Source: Branchiostoma floridae
Lineage: Eukaryota; Chordata; Leptocardii; Amphioxiformes; Branchiostomatidae
DNA: 64,000 nucleotides
Assembly: GCF_000003815.2 (NCBI RefSeq)
Contig: NC_049979.1
Location: 5,630,762 to 5,694,761 of the forward strand
Direction of reading: 5' to 3'
The number at the start of each line of letters is the position of its first letter. The first letter of the stretch is position 1. Both the position numbers and the translations under genes were made by a program. Shown in pieces: positions 49,401-53,783 of this stretch. Below the pieces are notes generated by a model, which was given only the letters and a program-made list of their open reading frames with translations, did not search any database and was not told the DNA's origin.

Positions 49401-50652
49401 AATTATATGTCGTATATGGTATACAGGAAAAAATTTTATGACGTGCTGAGAGGGTTAATCAAGATTGTGAAAAGCCCTGACAACATTCAACAAAGACAAA
49501 TGAAAGCTAGGTCCTCAATACATAAAGAAATGCCTTTTTTACAAATCTGATAATAAGATAATATTTTACAACCACTGACCTGTGACATAAAGTATTACTG
49601 CATGAGTATGCCTCCCGAGGATGCCATTATAAGTTTCAAATACAACTAACTGTAATATGCATAAAACACTTTAACTCCACAATCCCCTAATATGTGATAA
49701 GCATCTGTTCTGACCTGAGTTTGTAGCCCTTGAAACTCTGTAAGACACATCCAGGACAGGTGATGGGGTGTGGGGACAGACACTCCACCAGACCTGGGAA
49801 AACAAATGCACAGTAAGGACAAAGGCACCAGAAGGTGATATAGAGACAGGATTTGCATAATTCTGCAAATAGTTAATATGTAAAATTTGTCATCCTTGGC
49901 TGTGTCCTGCAAAACAAATTAATAACAATTCTGGAAAATACATCAATTGGATTGTTTTGCAAAGTTACATTATTTTACTTCTCAATGATTGTAACGTTAC
50001 TAGTAGGTAAATATTACAACTACAAACTACAATATCTGACTTTATAAATGCATGCTGAATGCAATGAGGGAAAATAGAACCAATTTGGCGGCCGCGGATG
50101 AAACTCCGTCTGTTTTATCTTTGGGTATGGATTTGACACTTTGATGCATGATGCAAGTTTGTACTGTACAATACTTCGCGACCTTTGTTACGTATGACCC
50201 AAATCAATATGACGAACGTGTTGTCATTTTGAAGCTTTAGTATATAGAAAATGACAATGCGGTTTACAATGTAGATATTGAGATATAAGATCATTTAAAC
50301 ATTTTTTATGACAGGATCGAACTTTTGCATGCCCCGCCCCCCACTCAGAGTTGCAAGTTGGACAATCCGGAAGTTGTGGGGAGGGGGGCGTTGTGATTTT
50401 CACCTTTTATGGGAGAAAGACCTACCTTAGTTCATAAGGGTGCTGTGCGATGGCCTTGAGAATATCCTGGATGTCACACGGAGTTTTCTCCCTGCACCTG
50501 TGCAGCTGTTCCACGCAGGCTCGCGCCAGCTCCCACTGGCCCAGAGAGACGTTGTTGCAGAAGCAAACGAACAGCTGACTGACCGCTACCGCTTCCTCTC
50601 TCCCGAACGGGTGGGACGACTGTTTCCCGTCACTGCTGTTCACCGCCTCCAT
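8004..50652 (-). CDS. ZFYVE26: ZFYVE26 (spastizin / FYVE-CENT), 48 coding exons, 3085 aa
   Basis: The gene starts at ATG 50652 and stops at 8004. I joined 48 exons by GT/AG sites and phase; the coding length is 9258 bases, exactly 3086 codons. Conserved blocks lie in vertebrate ZFYVE26 order: N-terminal HPFGREEA, the SAAAAGM and DLAC region, LEQLLMNM, AKALDFP, the FYVE finger, EFYYEQ, VDVLKMLA, WAAWGMAYL, AREKFSRCLK, MTCIRFFS, LPSLFGNN and near the end CGKLKSAYLIAV. The family protein binds PI3P, works with spatacsin and AP-5 on late endosomes/lysosomes, and acts in autophagic lysosome reformation and cytokinesis. Vertebrate proteins are about 2540 aa; this one is longer, partly from a DUF547-like insert. 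Exon lists are in the block entries below. No frameshift or stop interrupts it. Confidence 0.95.
8255..8498. mobile_element. MITE, family G, in ZFYVE26 intron 47
   Basis: The left end TTAAGGCCACACACTTTAAT and inner TTTGTTGGTTCACGGATTTT pair with the right AAAATCTGTGAACCAACAAA and TTAAAGTGGTGTTGGC. Related to 2394-2767 and 39230-39461. Confidence 0.7.
9288..9476. mobile_element. MITE, family C (ACTGTAAATGC ends), intron 46
   Basis: The left ACTGTAAATGCATTTAAGTT and the GTTCGCGGTGGTTTT / AGTTCGCGGTGAA motifs are typical of this family. Other copies: 17884-18094, 18389-18603, 31658-31786, 33817-34005 and, interrupted, 50969-52813. Confidence 0.75.
11165..11315. mobile_element. SINE tail fragment
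   Basis: The motif GGAAGAGTATGG, CTAGCCCCCTGCTGTAGTG and GATGGGTGCCA match the 3' part of the tRNA-derived SINE at 16083-16375. A third piece lies at about 14745-14870. Confidence 0.6.
11696..12146. mobile_element. Repeat block in intron 42: hairpin fragment and family J element with promoter-like boxes
   Basis: 11700-11800 matches 31118-31240 (core CCAACNTTTTGGTGACTGTC). From 11876 to 12146 a longer inverted-repeat element has ends CTCCTACGCAGGACATCCAAC and its approximate complement at 12120-12146. Inside, on the minus strand, are CCAAT (12034-12038) and TATATAAG (about 11986-11994). Copies at 19125-19383 and 22302-22668 keep the same two boxes. Confidence 0.65.
13378..13703. mobile_element. 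MITE, family K, intron 39
   Basis: The ends read AGTGTTCTAGCCAGCCTGA and TGGCTAGAACCCTGG (inverted). A related copy lies at 21598-21897. Inner motifs CAACGATCCTACGTGGTCTG and GAGGGGCAAATTTTG are shared. No coding capacity. Confidence 0.75.
15050..15620. repeat. Tandem partial copies of ZFYVE26 exon 36 end with its donor
   Basis: Three extra copies of the exon 36 3' part lie downstream of the real exon (15787-15627), at about 15341-15405, 15171-15245 and 15053-15100. Each carries the DRNTA-type coding segment; the first two also keep the sequence for YYEQ and its GT donor. The unit is about 170 bp and includes intron sequence. The copies read EFYMYYEQ where the real exon reads EFYYEQ, three extra bases. 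Confidence 0.85.
16083..16375 (+). mobile_element. tRNA-derived SINE, intron 35
   Basis: The head shows an A-box-like GCGTGGGTAGAATG and a clear B box GGTCGTGAGTTCGATTCCC. The body continues with GAGGAAGAGTATGGGAC, CCAGCCCCCTGCTGTAGTG and GATGGGCACCA. Tail pieces are repeated at 11165 and 14745. No intact cloverleaf for a tRNA gene. Confidence 0.75.
16525..16680. repeat. Dispersed repeat, copy 1 (copy 2 at 18615-18768)
   Basis: The two segments share long stretches such as CCTTTCCGTGGTGCTGAAAT and ATGCATGTACAATCAATG, with scattered differences. No terminal inverted repeats seen. The second copy ends near the assembly gap. Confidence 0.7.
16877..17812 (-). CDS. ZFYVE26: ZFYVE26 exons 33-34: FYVE zinc finger
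   Basis: Exons 17812-17580 and 17016-16877. The domain (about residues 2313-2379) starts in exon 33 with WVPDEDVTHCMVC and continues in exon 34 with FNRRHHCRRCGRVVCYSC, then VRICAEC. All eight zinc-binding cysteines are present, as are WxxD and RRHHCR; the third FYVE signature, RVC, is RIC here. This is the PI3P-binding module. The exon join falls between zinc ligand pairs 1 and 2. A degenerate partial copy of the exon 33 end lies in the intron (separate entry). Confidence 0.95.
17119..17372. repeat. Degenerate partial copy of ZFYVE26 exon 33 end
   Basis: 17320-17372 matches the last about 50 bases of exon 33 with its donor (real copy 17580-17630), and 17119-17135 matches 17519-17535. The copy encodes CMVYKFEQFGM where the exon has CMVCKFEQFGM, so one zinc ligand codon is lost. 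It is not usable as a FYVE exon. Confidence 0.75.
17884..18603. mobile_element. Two family C MITEs in intron 32
   Basis: Copies at 17884-18094 and 18389-18603, both with CTGTAAA-type ends and the internal GTTTGCGGT / GTTCGCGGTGG motifs. Between them is plain AT-rich intron. Confidence 0.75.
18846..18945. other. Assembly gap (100 N)
   Basis: Exactly 100 undetermined bases within intron 32 of ZFYVE26. A round 100 usually marks a gap of unknown size. The flanking exons 32 and 33 join in frame and match the family without missing residues, so no coding loss is implied. Confidence 0.98.
19125..19383 (+). mobile_element. Family J element with CCAAT and TATA boxes
   Basis: CCAAT at 19221-19225 and ATATATAAGG at 19264-19273, about 40 bp apart, followed by CTCATTAATATTTATAAGCA. 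Outer ends GAGACATCCCACGGTG and CTCTGCGTAGGAGAATG are related to the ends of the copies at 11876-12146 (inverted) and 22302-22668. Confidence 0.65.
19470..28460 (-). CDS. ZFYVE26: ZFYVE26 exons 27-32
   Basis: Exons: 28460-27577 (884 bp), 22156-21932, 21465-21391, 20936-20760, 20179-20084 and 19626-19470. Exon 27 starts in a variable acidic linker and ends with a conserved helical block (DLSAHLVLACLGQWPVDVC, MKVYQR). The intron after it is 5.4 kb and hosts the C-type lectin gene on the other strand. Exon 31 has LILEQLLMNMR, exon 32 FDQLDSILAKYAAKALDFP; both are near-invariant in the family and precede the FYVE finger. Confidence 0.9.
20285..20760. repeat. Three tandem copies of ZFYVE26 exon 30 end with donor
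   Basis: The segment ACCTTGGCACCCATTTTCC and following TGAGACAGAGCTGCTG (exon 30 3' end plus GT donor, minus strand) occurs at about 20472-20507, 20614-20648 and, as the true exon, 20757-20792. The roughly 140-bp unit includes flanking intron (GTTAGAACATTTTGTTTCTG). A family L fragment (GGGTTGGACAAGTTTTCTAA) sits at 20291. Confidence 0.85.
21598..21897. mobile_element. MITE, family K, in ZFYVE26 intron 28
   Basis: Ends AGTGTTCTAGCCAGCCTGA and TTGGCTAGAATCCTG are inverted repeats; body matches 13378-13703. It ends about 35 bp from the exon 28 donor at 21932. Confidence 0.75.
22302..22668 (+). mobile_element. Family J element just upstream of the lectin gene
   Basis: CCAAT at 22479-22483 and TATAAGG at 22544-22550 in the plus direction, then CTCATTAATATTTTTAAGTA. 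It ends with CTCTACGTAGGAGAATG. It lies about 510 bp before the lectin ATG and in the same orientation, so it could supply promoter elements; that is only inference. Confidence 0.6.
23180..26860 (+). CDS. C-type lectin, type II membrane protein, nested in a ZFYVE26 intron (8 exons)
   Basis: Exons 23180-23210, 23514-23600, 24392-24478, 24580-24672, 24895-25040, 25210-25843, 26287-26682 and 26850-26860 join to 494 residues. Order: short start; three repeated cytoplasmic exons of about 30 aa; one transmembrane helix (YIVPGIAVLLSLVAVGLALL, about 122-146); a repeated coiled coil (149-359); a C-type lectin domain (about 361-492) with CPKGYAVFRGICYK, six or more cysteines and QPDNPCD. QPD predicts galactose-type binding, but the usual WND calcium motif is replaced by KWYGSRCD, so calcium/sugar binding is uncertain. 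There is no signal peptide, as expected for type II. AATAAA is at 27180-27185. Lectins of this shape act in recognition or innate defence; the ligand is unknown. Confidence 0.85.
23514..24672 (+). repeat. Tandemly repeated phase-1 exons encoding an NPxY-type motif
   Basis: Exons 2, 3 and 4 of the lectin are homologous (87, 87 and 93 bp; all phase 1-1), each starting TPMQQ and containing ADAAAS followed by PNPMYAS (exons 2 and 3) or PNALYIS (exon 4). Introns between them share TTTTATTTTG and CTCCAG acceptor tracts, so whole exon-intron units were duplicated. NPMY fits the NPxY endocytic/PTB motif; exon 4 has lost it. Confidence 0.85.
25222..25790 (+). repeat. Coiled-coil minisatellite inside lectin exon 6
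   Basis: Alternating 14- and 17-codon units (such as MSTTVDTLKCDQDD and MRQLSTTVDALKRDQDN) are repeated about six times, a compound unit of 93 bp. Frame is kept throughout. The 17-residue units add three residues to two heptads, so the coil has regular stutters. Some units carry a Cys (LKC) that could cross-link chains. Confidence 0.85.
28594..28900. mobile_element. MITE, family L, in ZFYVE26 intron 26
   Basis: Ends CAGGGTTGGACAAGT and ACTTGTTCAACCCTG are inverted repeats; inner CACTAGCCCT and GGGCTAGTGG also pair. Solo fragments at 20291-20350 and 45858-45880. Confidence 0.75.
28989..32247 (-). CDS. ZFYVE26: ZFYVE26 exons 22-26: DUF547-like domain
   Basis: Exons 32247-31926, 31036-30954, 30239-30139, 29757-29665 and 29151-28989 encode about residues 1464-1717. 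Read in order they give the signature blocks of DUF547 (Pfam PF04784): EKLCFFANVFNLMLAHAAL (family pattern eRlAFwINlYNalviHa), YNIGQMGTVSALDLRFLVL (YNIGGhr.SL.dIehgiL), DPRVLFVLTEGAASSPPL (dpRihFALncGa.SCPpl), then a helix with ELQLETAIRLYLE, and IPQLLDWYKEDF (vs.ifkWYk.DFg). The canonical Cys of SCP is Ser here. Exon 22 ends with the second of two overlapping donors (AAG|GTAAAT), which alone keeps frame with exon 23. DUF547 is of unknown function. I do not know it from vertebrate spastizin. Confidence 0.8.
29185..29577. mobile_element. MITE, family H, in ZFYVE26 intron 25
   Basis: The left TTAGGCCACGTTGATTTGAT with TATATAGATGACATCC and the right GGATGTCATCCATATAATC with AAATCAACATGGCCTTA are inverted repeats of about 38 bp. 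One end alone recurs at 58238-58268. A CATT microsatellite lies inside at about 29440-29460. Confidence 0.8.
31658..31786. mobile_element. MITE, family C, short copy in ZFYVE26 intron 22
   Basis: GGTAAATGCAGAAATGTTTG on the left and AAATGCACTTACAGTAA on the right, with GCGAACTTAAAACCACTGC inside. It ends 140 bp from the exon 22 donor. The hairpin-like repeat at 31118-31290 in the same intron matches 11700-11800. Confidence 0.65.
32749..42298 (-). CDS. ZFYVE26: ZFYVE26 exons 10-21 (central part before the DUF547-like insert)
   Basis: Exons: 42298-42158, 41435-41286, 40933-40847, 40310-40218, 39907-39825, 39154-38771, 38039-37827, 37367-37158, 36765-36594, 34231-34111, 33784-33681 and 32868-32749. 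Exons 10-13 encode a basic, serine-rich linker (stretches such as KRQRKKRG and GRRRRRNHS) that matches the low-complexity basic linker of vertebrate spastizin. Exon 14 holds LNMCLQRGNYTQAHQ, exon 15 AIASAAAAGMASMS and IIFDLACTATNSWE, exons 19-20 VKPGNPFLVL and VIVQSCCPRVPL. All are recognisable family blocks. Small exons 12 and 13 are the least certain because the linker is poorly conserved. Confidence 0.85.
33817..34005. mobile_element. MITE, family C, in ZFYVE26 intron 19
   Basis: Left CTGAAAATTCAGAAATGTTC and right ATGAATGCATTTAGAGTA; inner AAACTTAAAACCGCCACCGC is the family hallmark. Confidence 0.65.
34350..36284. mobile_element. CACTG-ended DNA transposon (non-autonomous, 1.9 kb) in ZFYVE26 intron 18
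   Basis: Terminal inverted repeats of about 44 bp: the left CACTGCCACTGGCCGTTACG, GTGAAAACGTCCT and AATGGGTGAA; the right end is the reverse complement with one or two differences. The flanks are AAA on both sides (34347-34349, 36285-36287), a possible 3-bp target duplication. Several GGTGAAA motifs lie just inside both ends, resembling the subterminal repeats of CACTA/EnSpm elements. Inside, 34600-34665 and 34725-34790 are a direct repeat. The longest open frame (132 codons) resembles no transposase I know, so it is non-autonomous. Confidence 0.75.
36411..36764. repeat. Tandem partial copy of ZFYVE26 exon 18 with donor
   Basis: About 98 bases of the exon 18 3' part with the donor (GAGCTTACCCTGGTGTTCTG on the plus strand) recur 170 bp downstream in the intron: true copy 36582-36678, extra copy 36412-36508, with only one or two differences. 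The copy has no properly phased acceptor, so it should not be used as an exon, but its donor is intact. Confidence 0.85.
39230..39461. mobile_element. MITE, family G, in ZFYVE26 intron 14
   Basis: Inverted ends around TTTAATCTGTTGGTTCTCGG and CCAAGAACCAAGAAATTAAA; the right end AATTGGTCTGGCCTTA matches the family terminus. A T/C-rich run (TTTCTTTCTTTC) follows at about 39484-39510. Confidence 0.65.
41491..42070. repeat. Imperfect inverted repeat in ZFYVE26 intron 10
   Basis: Blocks such as CTGAGATGTCTTGG, GATGTCTCAG, GTCTTGAGACAGCTC on the left and GCTGAGACATC, GTGTCTCAAGACAGCTTTAG on the right are complementary, suggesting a larger old foldback element of about 570 bp. The ends are not sharply defined and I see no target duplication. 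Confidence 0.45.
42466..50652 (-). CDS. ZFYVE26: ZFYVE26 exons 1-9 (N-terminal third)
   Basis: Exons: 50652-50426, 49793-49715, 48145-48044, 47667-46975, 46574-46407, 45809-45700, 44833-44655, 44230-44113 and 43301-42466. Phases agree at every join. Exon 1 encodes the conserved HPFGREEA and WELARACVEQL helices. Exon 4 is long (693 bp) and leucine-rich helical. Exon 5 gives the RPLVLLLGWNHC block. Exon 9 (836 bp) carries LENIFSLLFVTHDDLL, then a long acidic/serine-rich unconserved linker. The region is predicted to be alpha-solenoid, as in spastizin. Exons 5 and 7 are accompanied by tandem partial copies (separate entries). Confidence 0.9.
43410..43600. repeat. Dispersed repeat (SINE-like), also at 16735-16860
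   Basis: Shared motifs include GGGACCCCCGTTT, CGAAAGACGAT / GGAAGACGATT and a CCATGxTTGGTCCGGC / CCAAGCCGACC region. It may be a tRNA-derived SINE, but I cannot place both Pol III boxes. Confidence 0.4.
44655..45015. repeat. Tandem partial copy of ZFYVE26 exon 7 with acceptor
   Basis: The first about 100 bases of exon 7 and its acceptor (true copy 44737-44878) recur directly upstream in the sense direction at about 44880-45015 (shared CTCCACTCTCGATCAC and GGCCTGGGGAAATTGTCACA). The decoy acceptor at 44980 would open the correct frame but then reads into a stop soon after the copied segment ends (VLFMLH, one residue, stop). Confidence 0.85.
45475..45665. mobile_element. Foldback element, family M, in ZFYVE26 intron 6
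   Basis: Arms CAAGCAACTGGATATGATTT with TGGAAAC on the left and GTTTCCAAAATCATATCCAG with TTGCTTGAG on the right; inner CTAGCATCCACTA and TAGTGGATGCTAG pair too. Single arms recur at 17165-17245 and about 21030-21150. Confidence 0.75.
45893..46130 (+). mobile_element. tRNA-derived SINE, second type
   Basis: B-box-like GGTCCCGAGTTTGAAAC near the 5' end, then CCTTTGGCCTGGGAAAGGCA, CACCTTACAATCTGGTCTCC and GTCAATCCTTCCA. A related 3' part lies at about 14000-14190. Followed directly by a family I fragment (46140-46340). Confidence 0.6.
46539..46870. repeat. 66-bp tandem repeat: five copies of the ZFYVE26 exon 5 acceptor region
   Basis: Five units of 66 bp start at about 46541, 46607, 46673, 46739 and 46805. 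Each has the exon 5 beginning (encoding STAVSLVKAGQF, minus strand) and the acceptor tract with its AG. Only the unit nearest the exon body (AG at 46576-46575) continues into FEELAALLA. In the others the frame runs FDVLNCVLC or similar and then hits TGA within the next acceptor. Units differ by a few bases, so the array is not brand new. Confidence 0.9.
47691..47861. mobile_element. MITE, family A, in ZFYVE26 intron 3
   Basis: AATCTCCAAACAGATCCTAC on the left and GTAGTATCTGCTTGGAGATTA on the right; inner GCATGAGATAGTATCAAA and TTTGGTACTATCGTATGC pair. It begins 24 bp upstream of the exon 4 acceptor. Confidence 0.75.
48336..49458 (+). mobile_element. piggyBac-type element, internally deleted (1115 bp plus TTAA duplications)
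   Basis: TTAA at 48336-48339 and 49455-49458 flank a 1115-bp element with perfect 13-bp inverted ends, CCCTCTCAGCACG (48340-48352 and 49442-49454). TTAA duplication and a CCC start are the hallmarks of the piggyBac superfamily. The left end is followed by an imperfect palindrome (AAGCCATTTTCGTGGCTT). Inside there is a small acidic open frame (next entry) but no transposase core. It lies in ZFYVE26 intron 2. Confidence 0.88.
48566..49080 (+). pseudogene. Two-exon acidic ORF remnant inside the piggyBac-type element
   Basis: An ATG at 48566 opens an acidic, serine-rich stretch (MSASEASSADNED, then SGESDEQQ) that reaches a good donor at 48648. It can join an acceptor before CATCCAGCAGTGAC (about 49028) to end in DEDDEQCEDV at 49080, about 45 codons in all. 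Acidic, serine-rich N-termini are common in piggyBac transposases, so this may be the leftover start of one; the catalytic part is absent. A separate host micro-gene is less likely. Confidence 0.45.
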
Positions 50653-50850
50653 GTTTCCAACGTCACGGAGGTGCTTTGGGTGATCGGGAAACTACTTACA
50701 AGTGGGAGACACGGACATTGGCCGCTTGGTTTGCTCCAAAGTAGTAGGAGACTCGAAACTTTGCCATGGGGGCAGCCATTTTGGGTCAATCATGTGACAG
50801 CTGGAACAGATGCATGATGGGCAAAATACACCTGTTCCCAAGACTTCCCT
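50653..50850 (-). promoter_or_regulatory. ZFYVE26 upstream region with TFE/MITF-type and YY1-type motifs
   Basis: About 140 bp before the start codon is TCATGTGA (50790-50797), the palindrome-like site bound by MITF/TFE-family factors, and nearby GCAGCCATTTTG (50772-50783; CAAAATGGCTGC on the gene strand), which resembles a YY1 site. No TATA box is seen. TFE-family control would suit a lysosomal/autophagy gene, but motif presence alone is weak evidence. Confidence 0.4.
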
Positions 50851-51003
50851 GTAAGATTATGAATATCCACAATGTGTACTGTTCTTAATTTGTTTGCCTA
50901 CAATTATCTTCAATTGGCAAAGAAAAGTTGTGGAAATCCTTAAAAATAAATAAACAAATAAAATACATGTACTGTAAATGCAGAAATGTTCTGGGTGGAT
51001 TAA

Positions 51004-52630
51004 AGGGGCCCAGAGCAGTTTTTAGTGCATTAAAATTCGGGATATTCCGGATGAGACAATCGGTACGGTATTGACATTTACTTCACCATTCTAGCACATT
51101 TGTGTCATTATTTCGTACTTTCAGCGTTTAAAAGGATGCGCAAACATGCCGCAAACAGACCCCTTTGATTCATTATATCCTAACGGCACTGAACTTTAAT
51201 CCAACGCAACTTTAATCCAACACTTTTCAGAACCCATCTGTCAGTCAAAAACTAGCTCCGGTTTGCAAATTCTTTTGAGTGCTTTACAAGACCAGTAAGG
51301 TATACGACTTAAAACCTTGTAAGTTTGAGCTCACAAAGATCGCATGTTGCAGTGACAAGTTAATCAATCTTCTGGTATGTTTTCATGCTGTTAATCAAGC
51401 CGTGGGAAGAGGGCAGCGATTGTAATTTCAAGCAACCCTACTCTTCGTCCTCACATTACACAATCATCATGACAGTAAATATAGTGAAATATCAATAAAC
51501 TGTCCATCCAACACAACCAACATGCCTTGAAGTATCCCTCTTTAAAGTACAGGGCCAGGCTTTGTTACGCAAATTCAGTGGAAATCCGAACACGCGCCAT
51601 TTTGAATCATATTTCAGCACGCCCCTTCACCCCTATTTTTGAAAGTGATCACATCCAAAGGCCAGTAGGACGGATCTCACTGGCGATACTATTATAGCCC
51701 CACATGGGGGACGTGCTGTAGGGAGTTTGTACTGTGTTTTGCGGGGATATTTTTGGGGAACCATTCACAAACAACGTATTTTGCCACCATTTGCTGACCA
51801 AACAACGGATGAAAAGTTTCATAGAACGTCATAACTGTGTAGCGGAACAGCAGAACGGATTTGCCGCTGGTTGATGTATTTTCGGGCCGTGTTTTGATCG
51901 CTGCTATCAGCAGTTTACTGACATGCCGATTTGCCAATTAACCTTGAGTAAGTGCCTGCCGATTGATACAAATTTGTCGTTGTAAATATGAAATCCATAG
52001 ATAAACAGCCTTGTTATATTATTGTGTTGGATTAAAGTTCCACTGGGAATAGAATCCCAAAGGACTTGCTATCAGTTACACTGTCTTTGAAATATTATTT
52101 TCTCGCGACACAACAGAAAGTGGCAGACCAATGCGTGTGTAGCAATGGCCGGGGAAACATAGTAAACAATGCACTAAACAGTTTCCAGAATGCGCTAAAG
52201 CCCGCTTGTTTATTCATGGTTCAGTTTAGAATTTGTTGGAATGTGTTGGATTAAAGTTACAATAAATCAGCACAGGATCGAGCCACTAACGGTTTCCCGT
52301 CGGTACTTTTCGGAGATTTTCGAACGCATGAGGTCACCGAGCAAATTGAATCTGATTTGCCCGTTCGCAAATCGAAACTTTATTCGAACAAGTGACGACA
52401 TCTCCGGAAGCGTTCGGGATTCATCGGTCATCTTCGAGTGTGTTCCACAAATTTGAAATAATGGCATGTGCAGCGCTCAGATTTTTAATGAGTTTTCACC
52501 ACTCAACGACGTATCATCTTTGCTCAATAAAGGTCAATATGCAATGAGATAGTGTTATTCAAGCTTACTGTGTGTAAAAATGACTTGAAAATTAAATTTG
52601 AAAAGACTAAAAAAACTGCTCTGGGCGCCT
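51004..52630. mobile_element. Family D TTAA element, second complete copy, itself interrupted
   Basis: The ends AGGGGCCCAGAGCAG and CTGCTCTGGGCGCCT are inverted, flanked by TTAA. The body matches 1290-1840 closely up to 51182 and again from 52259. Without the inner insertion its length is about 550 bp, the same as the copy at 1290-1840. Confidence 0.88.
51183..52258. mobile_element. 1.08-kb element inserted in the family D element
   Basis: The ends carry inverted ACTTTAATCCAACAC / GTGTTGGATTAAAGT; the motif TTTAATCCAAC is doubled on the left (51193-51219) and recurs inside on the right (52027-52038). TA flanks both sides (51181-51182; 52258-52259), a possible TA duplication. No transposase frame is seen. 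A clean comparison with the uninterrupted copy at 1470 fixes the borders. Confidence 0.8.
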
Positions 52631-53783
52631 TTAATGTTCGCGGTTTTCGCGGTGACCACTTCGCCGCGAATTTAAAACCACCGCGAACATTTTTCTATTA
52701 TGATATTAGATTGCAGTCTATGGTGTTACCGCAAACTTAAATCCACCGCTTAAAGTCCTTTTTCCCGCTGCCGCAAAATTAGATCCCTGCGAACTTAAAT
52801 ACATTTACAGTACTCCAGGTAATGTTACCACCTGAGCACACACAAAGACCACAGGCCCCAGATAGAGAAAAGTTTCATCAGCAAGTTAAGTCAATTCATC
52901 TTTACCCTTCCTGAAATAAGAAATGACACTGGACTATCTAGTTCAAAACAAACCTAGACTTTATTTCATTTCTATCATGATAAATCACAAAATAGAAGGA
53001 CTCTTGCACATGCAGAGATTTTTTCATTGTTAGGGAACATTTTTTCTATAAAAACATATCTTTGCTTTAATATGTAACACTCTCTTGCAGAGCATATATG
53101 TGCACCATAAATGATCATTGATCGATTGTGTGCACAAATTTGTAGATTAAAGTGAATGGAAGCTCTCCATCTTTGCAAGTTTTTTAACAGAACAAAATCA
53201 CAGATTAAAATTAGAGATCTAAAAAAAGATTAAAATCACAGATAACCTCCTTGCTACTGTGCATTTGTAAAAAAAATCAGCACATTTTTTTAAAACTTGA
53301 ATTCTGATGGTAATATCAAAACACATAACATATTGACAAACATTCTACTGATATAGATATAGAGAACCCTCTTGTGTCAAAAGTTTGAAGCACCATGTTC
53401 ACCACATATTAATGTTAATGTTACCTCCTCATTTGCAAAATATATACTAACATTACATCTTTGATCTGTTTGCAATTCTTTGGTCCTGTTATGATTGAAT
53501 GGTCAATGTTTCTTCAATGACAAAAGATTAAATATTCCGTTGCTGCAACTTTTGCTGTCACATTTAACAGCGCTCGAAAGTTCTCACCATTTTCTGTAAC
53601 ATTGACTCAACTTAAGAATCTATAGATGTTGAAACTAACTATCATCAAATTAATGTCTAATGGAATGTATGTACATGTATATAAAGGCATAATCTAACAT
53701 TATATGCTAGCTCTACTGCTCTCAAGATGTTACAGCTCCCGAGAGGTTAGTGTACACTCAGCAGCTTGGAATTGATTTTGCTC

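Larger units (their letters stand above)
50969..52813. mobile_element. Family C MITE interrupted by a family D element
   Basis: The left piece 50969-51000 (ACTGTAAATGCAGAAATGTT) and right piece 52635-52813 (GTTCGCGGTTTTCGC to CATTTACAGTA) make one family C element when the intervening DNA is removed. The insertion is bounded by TTAA on both sides (51000-51003 and 52631-52634). Confidence 0.85.
50653..53783. other. Intergenic: nested repeats and SLFNL1-like 3'UTR
   Basis: From 50969 to 52813 the DNA is a stack of three nested elements (separate entries). From about 52966 to 53783 it is AT-rich without repeats, consistent with a 3'UTR of the minus-strand SLFNL1-like gene; AATAAA on that strand is at 52965-52960. 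The open frames in 52241-52740 are element sequence. Confidence 0.65.
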
